From positions 62,001 to 126,000 of the forward strand of contig NZ_JAJNCT010000020.1 of assembly GCF_021026195.1 (NCBI RefSeq): 64,000 bases of DNA, read 5' to 3'. The position numbers and the translations under genes were made by a program. Origin of the DNA: Comamonas koreensis (GTDB lineage Bacteria; Pseudomonadota; Gammaproteobacteria; Burkholderiales; Burkholderiaceae_C). Shown piece by piece: positions 17,312 through 24,883 of this stretch. How positions within the stretch are numbered: the first letter of the stretch is position 1; each line of letters begins with the position of its first letter. Under the pieces are notes generated by a model that was given only the letters and a program-made list of their open reading frames with translations, made no database searches and was not told the origin of the DNA.

Positions 17312-18252
17312 GCCGGTGGGGCGATCCGCGCTTCACGCCGCACAGCCTGTGGCGGCATGCCGAAGCCGCGCAGGAAGGCCTCGCGCATATGGCGTCGGTC
17401 GCGAAAACCCGTTTCCCTCGCTACGACTTCAAGGGGATGCCGGCTGCCTTCGATCATCAGCCGCGCGGCCTCGAGCCGCAGTCCTTCCACAGCCTTGGCG
17501 GGTGACTGGCCGGTCTCTGCGGTGAAGACGCGGCTGAACTGGCGCGGGCTCAGGCTGGCGGCTTCGGCCAGCGCTTCTACGCTCAATGGTTGCGCCAGGT
17601 TGCGCCGCGCATGTTCCAGCGCCTGCTGGATGCGGTCGGACTTTGGCGCGAGCTTGAGCATCTCGGAATGCTGTGATTGCCCGCCCGAGCGGCGTTGGTG
17701 CATGACCAAGCGGTGTGCCACGGTGCGCGCAATGTCGGCACCGAGATCTTTCTCGACGAGGGCGAGGGCCAAATCCATTTCTGCCGTCATGCCCGCTGAC
17801 GTCCACACCGGTCCATCGGCAATGTAGATGCGGTCGGCCTCGACCTGGATGTGGGGATAGCGCTCCTGCAGCACTTCAGCCCAGTACCAGTGCGTCGTGG
17901 CGCGACGCCCGTCGAGCAGACCCGCCTCGGCCAGAATGAAGGCACCCGTGCACAAGCCCGCGATGCGCCGCGCGCGCACGGCGATCTTGCTCAGCAGCCG
18001 GATCAATTCGGGGGCCGAAGGCATGGGCTTGATGGTGCCTGCTACCAGCCACGTATCAGCACTGCGGTGCGCGCTGAGCGGCTTGGCTTGCAGCACCAGG
18101 CCTGTCGATGCGCGTGCCGATCCGTCCAGCGCATAGGTTTCCACGGCATAGAAGGGCTGGCCCACCAGCAGATTGGCCAGCTCGAACACGGCCTGGGTGG
18201 CCAGCGCCATGACCTGAAAGCCTTCGGGCAGTATGTAGCCAATGCGGTGCAT
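17308..18252 (-). CDS. GlxA-family AraC-type transcriptional regulator
   Basis: 314-aa regulator. Residues 1-190 are a DJ-1/PfpI (class I amidotransferase-like) domain with AGLCTGAFILAEAGLLDGRRATTHW (seen as GLCTGAFILAEAGLL and RRATTHWYW); the nucleophile-elbow Cys is present but in this family serves as sensor. The C-terminal 95 residues have AraC helix-turn-helix pairs (LAEAASLSPRQFSRVFTAETG and VARETGFRDRRHMREAFLRGFG). ATG 18252 gives the standard length. It is divergent from an SDR/thiolase pair that it probably controls. Confidence 0.92.
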   Translation of the reverse strand: MHRIGYILPEGFQVMALATQAVFELANLLVGQPFYAVETYALDGSARASTGLVLQAKPLSAHRSADTWLVAGTIKPMPSAPELIRLLSKIAVRARRIAGLCTGAFILAEAGLLDGRRATTHWYWAEVLQERYPHIQVEADRIYIADGPVWTSAGMTAEMDLALALVEKDLGADIARTVAHRLVMHQRRSGGQSQHSEMLKLAPKSDRIQQALEHARRNLAQPLSVEALAEAASLSPRQFSRVFTAETGQSPAKAVEGLRLEAARLMIEGSRHPLEVVARETGFRDRRHMREAFLRGFGMPPQAVRREARIAPPA

Positions 18253-18370
18253 AGAAGGTGTCCTTGGGATATGTCCTTTTTCATAACTATATACGTCATT
18301 TACGACATTGTCTGCATAGCGGAACATTCATGCCATGGACAGCATCTCTCAACCCTCCAGGAGTTTCACC

Positions 18371-19171
18371 ATGGCACAGACCCATCTCGGCACCGCCCTC
18401 GTCACCGGCGCATCCAGCGGAATCGGTGCACTGTACGCGCAGCGACTCGCGCAGCGCGGCTACGACCTGATCCTTGTCGCCCGCAACCGCGAACGGCTGA
18501 ATGCGCTGGCGAGCGACATCAGCGCCCGCACAGGCCGCGCGGTGGAAGTGCTGCCCGCTGACCTGAACGACCGTACCGCCCTTGCGCAGGTCGAGGCGAA
18601 GCTGCGCCAGGACGCCAGCATCACCCTGCTGGTGAACAACGCGGGCATCGGCACGCACACGCCGTTGCTGCAGAGCGACGTGGAACAGATGACCCGCATG
18701 GTCGAATTGAACGTCACCGCACCTATGCGGCTGGCCTATGCCGCCGTGCCGGGCTTCGTGGACCGTGGACACGGAGCGATCATCAATATCGCATCCATCG
18801 TCGCCATCTCGCCGGAGACTTTGAATGGGGTGTACGGCGGCAGCAAGGCCTTCTTGCTGGCCTTCAGCCAGTCGCTGCAGCATGAGCTGGCCGACAAGGG
18901 CGTGCAGGTGCAGGCGGTTCTGCCTGGTGCCACTGCCACCGATTTCTGGGCTATTGGCGGGTTACCGGTCGAGCATCTGGATCAGCGCATCGTCATGCGC
19001 ACCGAGGATCTGGTCGATGCCGCGCTGCTGGGCTTCGAGCGCGGCGAGAAGGTCACCATTCCCTCGCTGCATGCCGGCGAGAAATGGGATGCGTACGAGG
19101 CCGCACGCCAGGCGATGGCAGGCCAACTGTCCAGCAGTGCCGTCGCGCCCCGCTATGCCGCCGTGCACTGA
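18371..19171 (+). CDS. SDR family oxidoreductase
   Basis: 266-aa classical short-chain dehydrogenase. The cofactor motif is TGASSGIGALYAQ near residues 12-24, then NNAGIGTH, the catalytic Ser in IINIASIVAIS and the YGGSKAF Tyr/Lys pair. ATG 18371 is set by AGGAG 8 bases upstream. The lack of an acidic residue after the motif's second strand, with VARNRERL instead, points to NADP. It lies 21 bases before a thiolase gene, forming a two-gene unit divergent from the GlxA-type regulator. Substrate unknown. Confidence 0.92.
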   Translation: MAQTHLGTALVTGASSGIGALYAQRLAQRGYDLILVARNRERLNALASDISARTGRAVEVLPADLNDRTALAQVEAKLRQDASITLLVNNAGIGTHTPLLQSDVEQMTRMVELNVTAPMRLAYAAVPGFVDRGHGAIINIASIVAISPETLNGVYGGSKAFLLAFSQSLQHELADKGVQVQAVLPGATATDFWAIGGLPVEHLDQRIVMRTEDLVDAALLGFERGEKVTIPSLHAGEKWDAYEAARQAMAGQLSSSAVAPRYAAVH

Positions 19172-19192
19172 CCACTGCAAGGAGCTTCCACC

Positions 19193-20326
19193 ATGAAAGC
19201 CGTCATCACCGCTTATGCGCGCTCGCCATTCCACTTTGCCCGCAAGGGCCGTCTTGCCGAAGTGCGGCCCGACACGCTGGCCGCGCAGGTCGTGCAGGGC
19301 CTGCTCCGGCGCACCGATCTGGATCCCGTGCTGCTGGAGGACGTGATACTCGGCTGCGCCTACCCGGAAGCCGCGCAGGGCAACAACCTGGCGCGCATCG
19401 TCGGCCTGCTGGCCGGCCTGCCCCAGGCCGTGGGCGGCATGACGGTGAACCGCTTCTGCGGCTCGTCGATGCAGGCAGTGCACATCGCAGCGGCGCAGAT
19501 CGAGGCTGGCATGGGCGATGCTTTCCTGTGCGTGGGTGTAGAGTCGATGACGATGGTGCCGCAGGGCGGATTCAACTTCTCGCCCAATCCAGAGCTGCAG
19601 CCGAAGAGCGATGCCTACATCTCCATGGGAGAGACGGCGGAGAACGTGGCACAGCGCTGGAACGTGAACCGTGCCGACCAGGAGCTGCTCGCACTGCAGT
19701 CACACCAGAAAGCCGCAACTGCCCGCGACCAAGGCTTGCTGGCCGAGGAGATCGTGCCCATCCGGTTGCCCGATGGCGAGGTGGTGGAGGCCGACGGTTG
19801 CATCCGCCCCGGTACCACCTTGGAGGCGCTGGCGGAGCTTAAGCCGGCCTTCCGGGCCGATGGCGTGGTCACGGCGGGCACTTCGTCGCCGCTGACCGAT
19901 GGGGCGGCAGCGCTGCTGGTCACCAGCGACGACTTTGCCGAACGCCACGGCCTGCAGATGCTGGCGCGCATCCGCAGCTTTGCCACTGTGGGGGTGGACC
20001 CGGCCATCATGGGCATCGGCCCGATCCCGGCCACGCGCAAGGCACTGGCGCGCGCCGGCCTTGCCGTCGCCGACCTGGACGTCGTGGAAATCAACGAGGC
20101 CTTCTCATCGCAGGCCCTGGCTTGCATCCGCGACTTGGGCCTGGACATGGCGACCGTGAACATCGACGGCGGAGGCCTGGCCATCGGCCACCCGCTGGGC
20201 GCCACCGGCGCGCGCATCACCGGCAAGGCTGCGGCCCTGCTGGCGCGCCAGCAAGGACGCTACGCGCTGGCCACCCAATGCATAGGCGGGGGGCAGGGCA
20301 TCGCTACGGTGCTGGAGAGAGCTTGA
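19193..20326 (+). CDS. thiolase family protein (acetyl-CoA acyltransferase)
   Basis: 377-aa thiolase. The nucleophile Cys89 is in TVNRFCGSSMQAVH, the histidine in DGGGLAIGHPLGATGAR, and the second cysteine in ATQCIGGGQGIATVLE. NEAFSSQALACIRDLGL is also family-typical. It could cleave 3-oxoacyl-CoA in degradation or condense acetyl units. AAGGAG lies 8 bases before the start. With the upstream SDR it would supply a dehydrogenation-thiolysis pair. Confidence 0.94.
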   Translation: MKAVITAYARSPFHFARKGRLAEVRPDTLAAQVVQGLLRRTDLDPVLLEDVILGCAYPEAAQGNNLARIVGLLAGLPQAVGGMTVNRFCGSSMQAVHIAAAQIEAGMGDAFLCVGVESMTMVPQGGFNFSPNPELQPKSDAYISMGETAENVAQRWNVNRADQELLALQSHQKAATARDQGLLAEEIVPIRLPDGEVVEADGCIRPGTTLEALAELKPAFRADGVVTAGTSSPLTDGAAALLVTSDDFAERHGLQMLARIRSFATVGVDPAIMGIGPIPATRKALARAGLAVADLDVVEINEAFSSQALACIRDLGLDMATVNIDGGGLAIGHPLGATGARITGKAAALLARQQGRYALATQCIGGGQGIATVLERA

Positions 20327-20379
20327 ATGATGACTACGCCAACTTCCATGGCCATCTCGCCGGTCGGCTCCACGCACAG

Positions 20380-20690
20380 CTACTGAGCGGCCCTTTGCTG
20401 GCCATGCTCGCCGGGCTGTGCTGGGGATGGTGTCCGCGCGCGCCATCCTGCCGGCCTTGCCGTGCATGACGTCCGATCTCGGCGCCGGCACCGGCGACAC
20501 CAGAACGGTGCTGTAGCGCTCCTTACTGGTCTTCGCGGTCGGCAGTTGTTCGCCGGGCAGGTATCGATCGTTGGGGCCACCGTGCCGCGCGTGGGGCAGG
20601 CGATATTTGGGGCGCGGGTTACGCGGGAAGCCACTACTGCCCGGAGACCGGTGGCTGCGGGCGGCCAGCCGGCTTGATGCATGGCAGGCA
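20380..20690 (+). pseudogene. decayed MFS transporter remnant (Bcr/CflA-like)
   Basis: Read across frames, the segment spells the start of an MFS exporter: LLAMLAGL, then GMVSARAILPALP in a second frame, TVL, an in-frame stop TAG (20513-20515), LLVFAV, GQLFAGQVS, and DRWGHR in further frames. This is transmembrane helices 1-2 plus motif A (G-x-x-x-D-R-x-G-x-R). At least two frameshifts and one stop break it and nothing downstream continues the protein. The remaining bases of the 20327-20750 gap hold no other recognisable gene. Confidence 0.6.
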
Positions 20691-20750
20691 CATCGGCAGA
20701 GTTTTGTAGCCCGCACCGCGCTCGGTCGGTCACGACGTTGATCCGTGCCT

Positions 20751-21494
20751 TTATCTGGCCCTCGAAGGGCGGACCTCTTTGCTGCCTGTGGCACGACCGG
20801 CTGACGCTTGCCATGGCACCACCGCGCGCTGTACGTTCTCAGCCGTTCGGCGGATGTGCGCTTCCAAAATGGCTGCGGCTTTGTCTGCATCCCGGGCCAG
20901 GGTCGCCTCATACAACTGCAGGTGCTCACCGGGCACCTTCTTGTCGCGCGGTGCCAGGGTGAGGAACAGGCGCCGATAGCGGTCACTCAGGTCATGCAAG
21001 GTGTTGCAGAACTTCAGCAGCAGCGGCATGCTGCAGGCAGACAGCAGCGCCACATGGTAGTTGCGGTGTGCGGCTTCCCAGGCCTGTTGGGCTTGCGCGT
21101 CCAACGGGGCTGCCGCAACCCGGCCAAGCCGGTAGTGAGCGGCTACCAGGGCCTCTTCCCATTGATCGTCGCCTAGCCGAATCGATTCGCGGATGGCGGT
21201 GGTCTCTGCCATGCAGCGCAGGCGGATGAGCTCGTCCAGGTTTTCCGCAGATACAGGGGCGACGTGAAAGCCGCGCTGCCCTGCGGCTACGACCAGGCCC
21301 TCTGCAGCAAGGCCTGCCAACGCCTCACGCAGGGGGCTGAAACTGATGCCGAAGCGGGCCTTCAGCGCGCTCAGGTGCAGACGCTCACCCGGTGCAATAT
21401 CACCGTTCAGTATGGCCATGCGCAAGCGGGCAGCCAGGGAGTTGGCCAAGGTGCTGCCTTCGCCCTCCGTCTTCAACAGGTACAAGCTATCCAT
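20751..21494 (-). CDS. GntR family regulator with FCD domain
   Basis: 247-aa regulator. The N-terminal winged helix has RLRMAILNGDIAPGERLHLSAL and FGISFSPLREALAGLAAEGLV; the C-terminal all-helical FCD domain has LIRLRCMAETTAIRESI and metal-ligand-type histidines in AAHRNYHVALL. FCD regulators usually respond to an acid substrate. It is divergent from a VOC/AhpD-like pair with 132 bases between, and the intergenic region has several TATCG-type inverted motifs, so it likely controls that pair. The C-terminal tail (SAGRATGSKEVRPSRAR) runs into the MFS remnant and may be altered. Confidence 0.9.
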   Translation of the reverse strand: MDSLYLLKTEGEGSTLANSLAARLRMAILNGDIAPGERLHLSALKARFGISFSPLREALAGLAAEGLVVAAGQRGFHVAPVSAENLDELIRLRCMAETTAIRESIRLGDDQWEEALVAAHYRLGRVAAAPLDAQAQQAWEAAHRNYHVALLSACSMPLLLKFCNTLHDLSDRYRRLFLTLAPRDKKVPGEHLQLYEATLARDADKAAAILEAHIRRTAENVQRAVVPWQASAGRATGSKEVRPSRAR

Positions 21495-21626
21495 GGAACT
21501 CCTCAGGCCAAGAACGATCGCATTCTATCAATACCGATACGTATGGAAACTATCGTTATCTAGAAAAATGTCGAGAAATACATAAAATATCGATAATAAT
21601 TTTCAGCAATCGAAGGAGGAGTTGTG
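21495..21626. promoter_or_regulatory. divergent regulatory region with TATCG-type palindromes
   Basis: This AT-rich 132-base spacer between the GntR gene and the VOC gene contains the palindrome ATACGTAT (21537-21544) and TATCGATA (21588-21595), and a related CTATCGTTATC. Repeated TATCG half-sites are a plausible binding array for the adjacent FCD regulator. AAGGAGG at 21613-21619 is the ribosome site of the VOC gene. Confidence 0.5.
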
Positions 21627-22553
21627 ATGCAAATCGTTGGATTGAACACTGTGGTTTACGGCGTGGACGACTTCGATGTCGCCCGCCGTTACTGGACCGA
21701 TTTCGGGCTGCAGCTCGTGATGGATGCGCCCGACCAGGTCATCTTCTGTACCCCTGAGGGCTCGCAAGTACATATGCGGCACCTCGCAGACCCCATGCTT
21801 GCCCCCGCGCCAGTGGCGGGCCCTACGGTGCGGCAGGTGGTCTGGGGGGTGCAGGACCAGGCCGCGCTGGATGACATCGCGGCCGAGCTCGGCCAGGATG
21901 CCAGCACGCGTATCGATGACGCCGGACGGGTGCATGCCACCGACCCCGCCGGCCACGCCATTGCCTTTGAAGTCAGCGGTGTCGAGCCTCTGATGCAACC
22001 CCCAACTGTCTTCAATACGCCGGGCCATGCAATGCGCATCAATGCGGCGGCGCAAATCTATCCGCGTGCTTATCCCAGTCATATGAGCCATGTGGTGTTT
22101 GCGGTGCAAAACCTGCAGGAGACAGTGGCGTTCTACGAAAAGCGCCTGGGTTTTCGGGTCACCGATTCGTATACCGGCAGCGGCGTGTTTCTGCGCCCCG
22201 CCGGTTCGGCAGACCACCACAACCTGTTCCTGCTCCAGCGCGGTGATGCGGTGGGCTTCCACCATCTGGCATTCGATGTGCGCGATATCCATGAAGTCTT
22301 CGGCGGTGGTCTCTTCATGACGTCCCGTGGCTGGCAGACCCACATCGGTCCGGGCCGGCATCCGGTGTCCTCCGCCTACTTCTGGTACTTCAAAAACCCC
22401 TGCGGGGGCGCTGCTGAATACGACTTTGACGCGGATATCTGCGATGACCGCTGGGTGGCCAGGCAGTTTGTCCCCAGCGCTGAGGCTTTTGCGGAGTGGG
22501 CTTTTCCTGATGGCGTGCAGCGCTACCAGGGCATGCAAACCGGCAAGGCATGA
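21627..22553 (+). CDS. two-domain VOC family protein (extradiol dioxygenase-like)
   Basis: 308-aa protein made of two vicinal oxygen chelate modules, roughly 1-125 and 150-290. The first begins QIVGLNTVVYGVDDFDVARRYW; the second begins SHMSHVVFAVQNLQETVAFYEKRLGF (in parts MSHVVFAVQNLQ, FYEKRLGF), with candidate metal ligands in GFHHLAFDVRD and AAEYDFDADI. This is the type I extradiol dioxygenase layout, but the specific substrate cannot be told. ATG 21627 follows AAGGAGG at 7 bases spacing. It is followed by an AhpD-like gene and faces a GntR regulator, suggesting a small inducible catabolic unit. Confidence 0.85.
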   Translation: MQIVGLNTVVYGVDDFDVARRYWTDFGLQLVMDAPDQVIFCTPEGSQVHMRHLADPMLAPAPVAGPTVRQVVWGVQDQAALDDIAAELGQDASTRIDDAGRVHATDPAGHAIAFEVSGVEPLMQPPTVFNTPGHAMRINAAAQIYPRAYPSHMSHVVFAVQNLQETVAFYEKRLGFRVTDSYTGSGVFLRPAGSADHHNLFLLQRGDAVGFHHLAFDVRDIHEVFGGGLFMTSRGWQTHIGPGRHPVSSAYFWYFKNPCGGAAEYDFDADICDDRWVARQFVPSAEAFAEWAFPDGVQRYQGMQTGKA

Positions 22554-22607
22554 CGGCCGGCACCACGCTGGGTCCGCCTTTATCTCCATCATTGAAAGCA
22601 GTTGCAT

Positions 22608-23066
22608 ATGAACTCAAGTCTAGACACCGCCGCCCTCGCTAAATTTGCGGGCCTGGATTCACTCGCCTCACAAACAGCGATGTGCACCCATGCCCGCACC
22701 TACCGCGACTTGCTGGGCTTTTTGCCGCACCGGGTGGAATCCCGGCTGAACTTCACCGGGGGGCTGGATTCGCAAATGCTCAACCTGCAAGAGCGCATGC
22801 GCACCCATGCGATGAGCACACCCCACATCGATCCCAAGACCGTCCAGTTGATGCTGTTTGGCATGCTGCTGATGGATGGCAACGACGCTGCAGAAACCCA
22901 TGCCATCGCTTCGCGCCGTGCGGGCGCTGACTGGCCAGAGCTGCAAGCAGTCATCAACCTGTGTTTTCTGTTCCGTGGCCTGCCGGCTGCTAACCGTGGT
23001 GCCGATATTCTGGTGCGCGTGGCCGGCCGGGAGAGCCGGGCAGCAGGGTCCGACGACGCCGTTTAG
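22608..23066 (+). CDS. carboxymuconolactone decarboxylase/AhpD-like protein
   Basis: 152-aa protein probably of the AhpD/CMD all-helical family: LLGFLPHRVESRLNFTGGLD near the start, then IDPKTVQLMLFGMLLMDGND and AIASRRAGADWPELQAVINLCFLFRGLPAANRGADIL, which aligns with the CMD pattern of helix, H/A-rich turn and helix. The usual CxxC pair of peroxidase-type members is missing, favouring a decarboxylase or lactone role. It follows the VOC protein by 54 bases. The last 13 residues (GRESRAAGSDDAV) run into a repeat-like segment and may be non-native. Confidence 0.65.
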   Translation: MNSSLDTAALAKFAGLDSLASQTAMCTHARTYRDLLGFLPHRVESRLNFTGGLDSQMLNLQERMRTHAMSTPHIDPKTVQLMLFGMLLMDGNDAAETHAIASRRAGADWPELQAVINLCFLFRGLPAANRGADILVRVAGRESRAAGSDDAV

Positions 23067-23136
23067 CAAGTTGGAGGTGGTGGCAAGACGCAAGGCGGCA
23101 CAGGGGCCGCAGGCGTTCCTGCCCGACTGCAAAGGT
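23067..23136 (+). repeat. dispersed-repeat candidate, copy A
   Basis: The segment starting CAAGTTGGAGGTGGTGGCA and ending GCAAAGGTG resembles 27319-27366 (starting CAAGCTTCAGGTGGTGGCA, ending GAAAGGTG), both lying in intergenic space just before or between genes of the sugar acid locus. The copies share about 30 bases of the left half plus the AAAGGTG end, and copy B has an internal deletion. Confidence 0.4.
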
Positions 23137-23221
23137 GAGTGCTGCGCTCAGCGGGCTGATGACGGGCATGATCGGACAGGGGTAGCGCCGACACAGAAGT
23201 GCTGGCCCCAAGCCTTTTTGT

Positions 23222-23240
23222 TTTGTATGATGAATGATTC
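23222..23240 (+). promoter_or_regulatory. FCD operator candidate at the regulator's own start
   Basis: TTTGTATGATGAATGATTC overlaps the first start codon of the FCD regulator. A near-identical site (17 of 19 bases) lies inverted at 24035-24053 before the SDR gene. The shared TTTGTATGATGA core is a probable binding site for the regulator. Confidence 0.6.
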
Positions 23241-23961
23241 AGCACCACCACCGTTTGCCATGTCTTTATCGTCACAGCCCGGCAGCAGTCTGCACCACCA
23301 GGTGATGGACAGCCTGGGTCGGCTGATTGCCAGCCCCGAGTACGGGCCCGGGGCCACCTTGCCCAATGAAGAGGAGCTGTGCGATCGCCTGGGGGTGAGC
23401 CGCACTGCGGTGCGCGAGGCGATCAAGGCGCTGAGCGCCAAGGGCATGCTGGAGGCGCGGCCCCGCACCGGCACCCGCGTGCGGCCGCAAGAGCAGTGGA
23501 GCCTGTTTGATGCCGATGTGCTGGGTTGGTTGTGTAGCCAGGGGGTGGACCAGGAATTGGGCCGGCACCTGATGGTGATGCGCGGCATTCTGGAGCCGGC
23601 TGCCGCATCTTTGGCCGCGCGCATGCACACCGATGCCCAGCTGCGCACCTTGCAGCAGGCCTTTGCGGCCATGGAGGCTGCGACATCGATCGATGAATGG
23701 GTGGTTGCCGATCTGGCCTACCACCAGAGCATCCTGCAGGCCACCGGCAATCCCCTGTTGATCTCGCTGGGCGGCATTGTGGCCTCGGCGTTGGAGTCCT
23801 TGCTCACTGTCAATGCGCAGCAGGCGGGCCAGTTCAACGATGGACTGGTGATGCATGGCAAGGTGCTGGCCGCCATTGAGCGGCGCAGTGCTGACGATGC
23901 ACAGCTGTGGATGCGGGCGCTGCTGGCCGACACGATTGCCCGCTGGGGCGCTCCCGCCTAA
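23227..23961 (+). CDS. FadR/GntR family regulator (FCD domain) of the sugar acid locus
   Basis: 244-aa regulator. Winged helix: VMDSLGRLIASPEYGPGATLPNEEELCDRLGVSRTAVREAI (parts: GATLPNEEELCDRLGVSRTA) and the wing ARPRTGTRVRP; the FCD domain follows with MRGILEPAAASLAAR and DLAYHQSILQATGNPLL, containing the usual metal-binding His. The WSLFDADVLGWL linker is typical of the DgoR/aldonate subgroup. Two starts are possible, ATG 23227 and ATG 23260; the latter would leave the operator candidate upstream of the coding region. It heads the genes for sugar acid degradation and likely represses them. Confidence 0.93.
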   Translation: MMNDSAPPPFAMSLSSQPGSSLHHQVMDSLGRLIASPEYGPGATLPNEEELCDRLGVSRTAVREAIKALSAKGMLEARPRTGTRVRPQEQWSLFDADVLGWLCSQGVDQELGRHLMVMRGILEPAAASLAARMHTDAQLRTLQQAFAAMEAATSIDEWVVADLAYHQSILQATGNPLLISLGGIVASALESLLTVNAQQAGQFNDGLVMHGKVLAAIERRSADDAQLWMRALLADTIARWGAPA

Positions 23962-24034
23962 AAGCCGGCAAATCCACGCTTCAGGCGGCCTGTCGCGCGA
24001 AGCGCAGGGGCGATAAAAGTCTAGGGTTTGCTCT

Positions 24035-24053
24035 GATTCAATCATCATACAAA
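24035..24053 (-). promoter_or_regulatory. FCD operator candidate upstream of the SDR gene
   Basis: On the minus strand the site reads TTTGTATGATGATTGAATC, matching 23222-23240 at 17 of 19 positions. It lies 46 bases before the SDR start, a normal distance for repression of the promoter of the catabolic operon. CATCAT (24043-24048) also pairs with ATGATG at 24061-24066. Confidence 0.6.
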
Positions 24054-24098
24054 TAAACCGATGATGGCGACTTCTGAAATTCTCAAGGTCGCCATTCC

Positions 24099-24869
24099 AT
24101 GTCTCGTTCCCTGTTTGATCTGTCGGGCCGTACTGCGCTGATTACCGGTTCCTCGCGCGGCATTGGGCTGGCGCTGGCCCAGGGCCTGGCCGAGTCGGGA
24201 GCGACCGTCGTGGTCAACAGCCGCCAGCAGGCAGCGGTGGATGGTGCGGTCGCGCAACTGCAGGGCCTGGGCCTCCAAGCCCAAGGGGCGGCCTTTGATG
24301 TGGCCGACCAGGCAGCGGTGGAGGCGGCCTTTGCGGCGTTGGATGCCCAGGGCCTGGCGATCGACATCGTCGTCAACAACGCCGGCATCCAGCACCGCGA
24401 GCCGCTGCTTGATGTGTCGCTGGAGGACTGGACCCGCGTCATCAACACCAACCTGACGGCGGCCTTTGTCGTGGGCCGCACGGCAGCGCGCCGCATGATC
24501 GAGCGCGGCACCGGCGGCAAGATCATCAATATCGGCTCGCTCACCAGCGAGGCGGCACGCGCCACGGTGGCGCCCTACACGGTGGCCAAGGGCGGCATCA
24601 AGATGCTCTCCAAGGCGATGGCGGCCGAATGGGCCATGCATGGCATCCAGGCCAACTCCATCGGCCCGGGCTACATCCTCACCGACATGAACGAGGCCCT
24701 GGTCAACAACGTGGCGTTTGATGCCTGGGTCAAGGCCAGCAACCCCACGCAGCGCTGGGGCCGCCCCGATGAGCTGGTGGGTACCGCCATCTACCTGGCC
24801 TCGGGCGCATCCAACTATGTCAACGGCCAGATCATCTATGTGGATGGCGGCTGGCTGGCGGTGCTGTAA
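24099..24869 (+). CDS. SDR oxidoreductase, gluconate 5-dehydrogenase-like
   Basis: 256-aa short-chain dehydrogenase. It opens SLFDLSGRTALITGSSRGIGLALAQGLAESGA (motif TGSSRGIG), typical of gluconate 5-dehydrogenase and 2-deoxy-gluconate 3-dehydrogenase enzymes. Further motifs are NNAGIQHREPLLD, the catalytic IINIGSLTSE and YTVAKGGIKM, and the tail NYVNGQIIYVDGGWLAVL. It is the first enzyme gene of the aldonate locus, 14 bases before an enolase-superfamily dehydratase, so it likely oxidises or reduces a sugar acid carbonyl. Confidence 0.93.
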   Translation: MSRSLFDLSGRTALITGSSRGIGLALAQGLAESGATVVVNSRQQAAVDGAVAQLQGLGLQAQGAAFDVADQAAVEAAFAALDAQGLAIDIVVNNAGIQHREPLLDVSLEDWTRVINTNLTAAFVVGRTAARRMIERGTGGKIINIGSLTSEAARATVAPYTVAKGGIKMLSKAMAAEWAMHGIQANSIGPGYILTDMNEALVNNVAFDAWVKASNPTQRWGRPDELVGTAIYLASGASNYVNGQIIYVDGGWLAVL

Positions 24870-24883
24870 GTGGGCGCAGCAGC

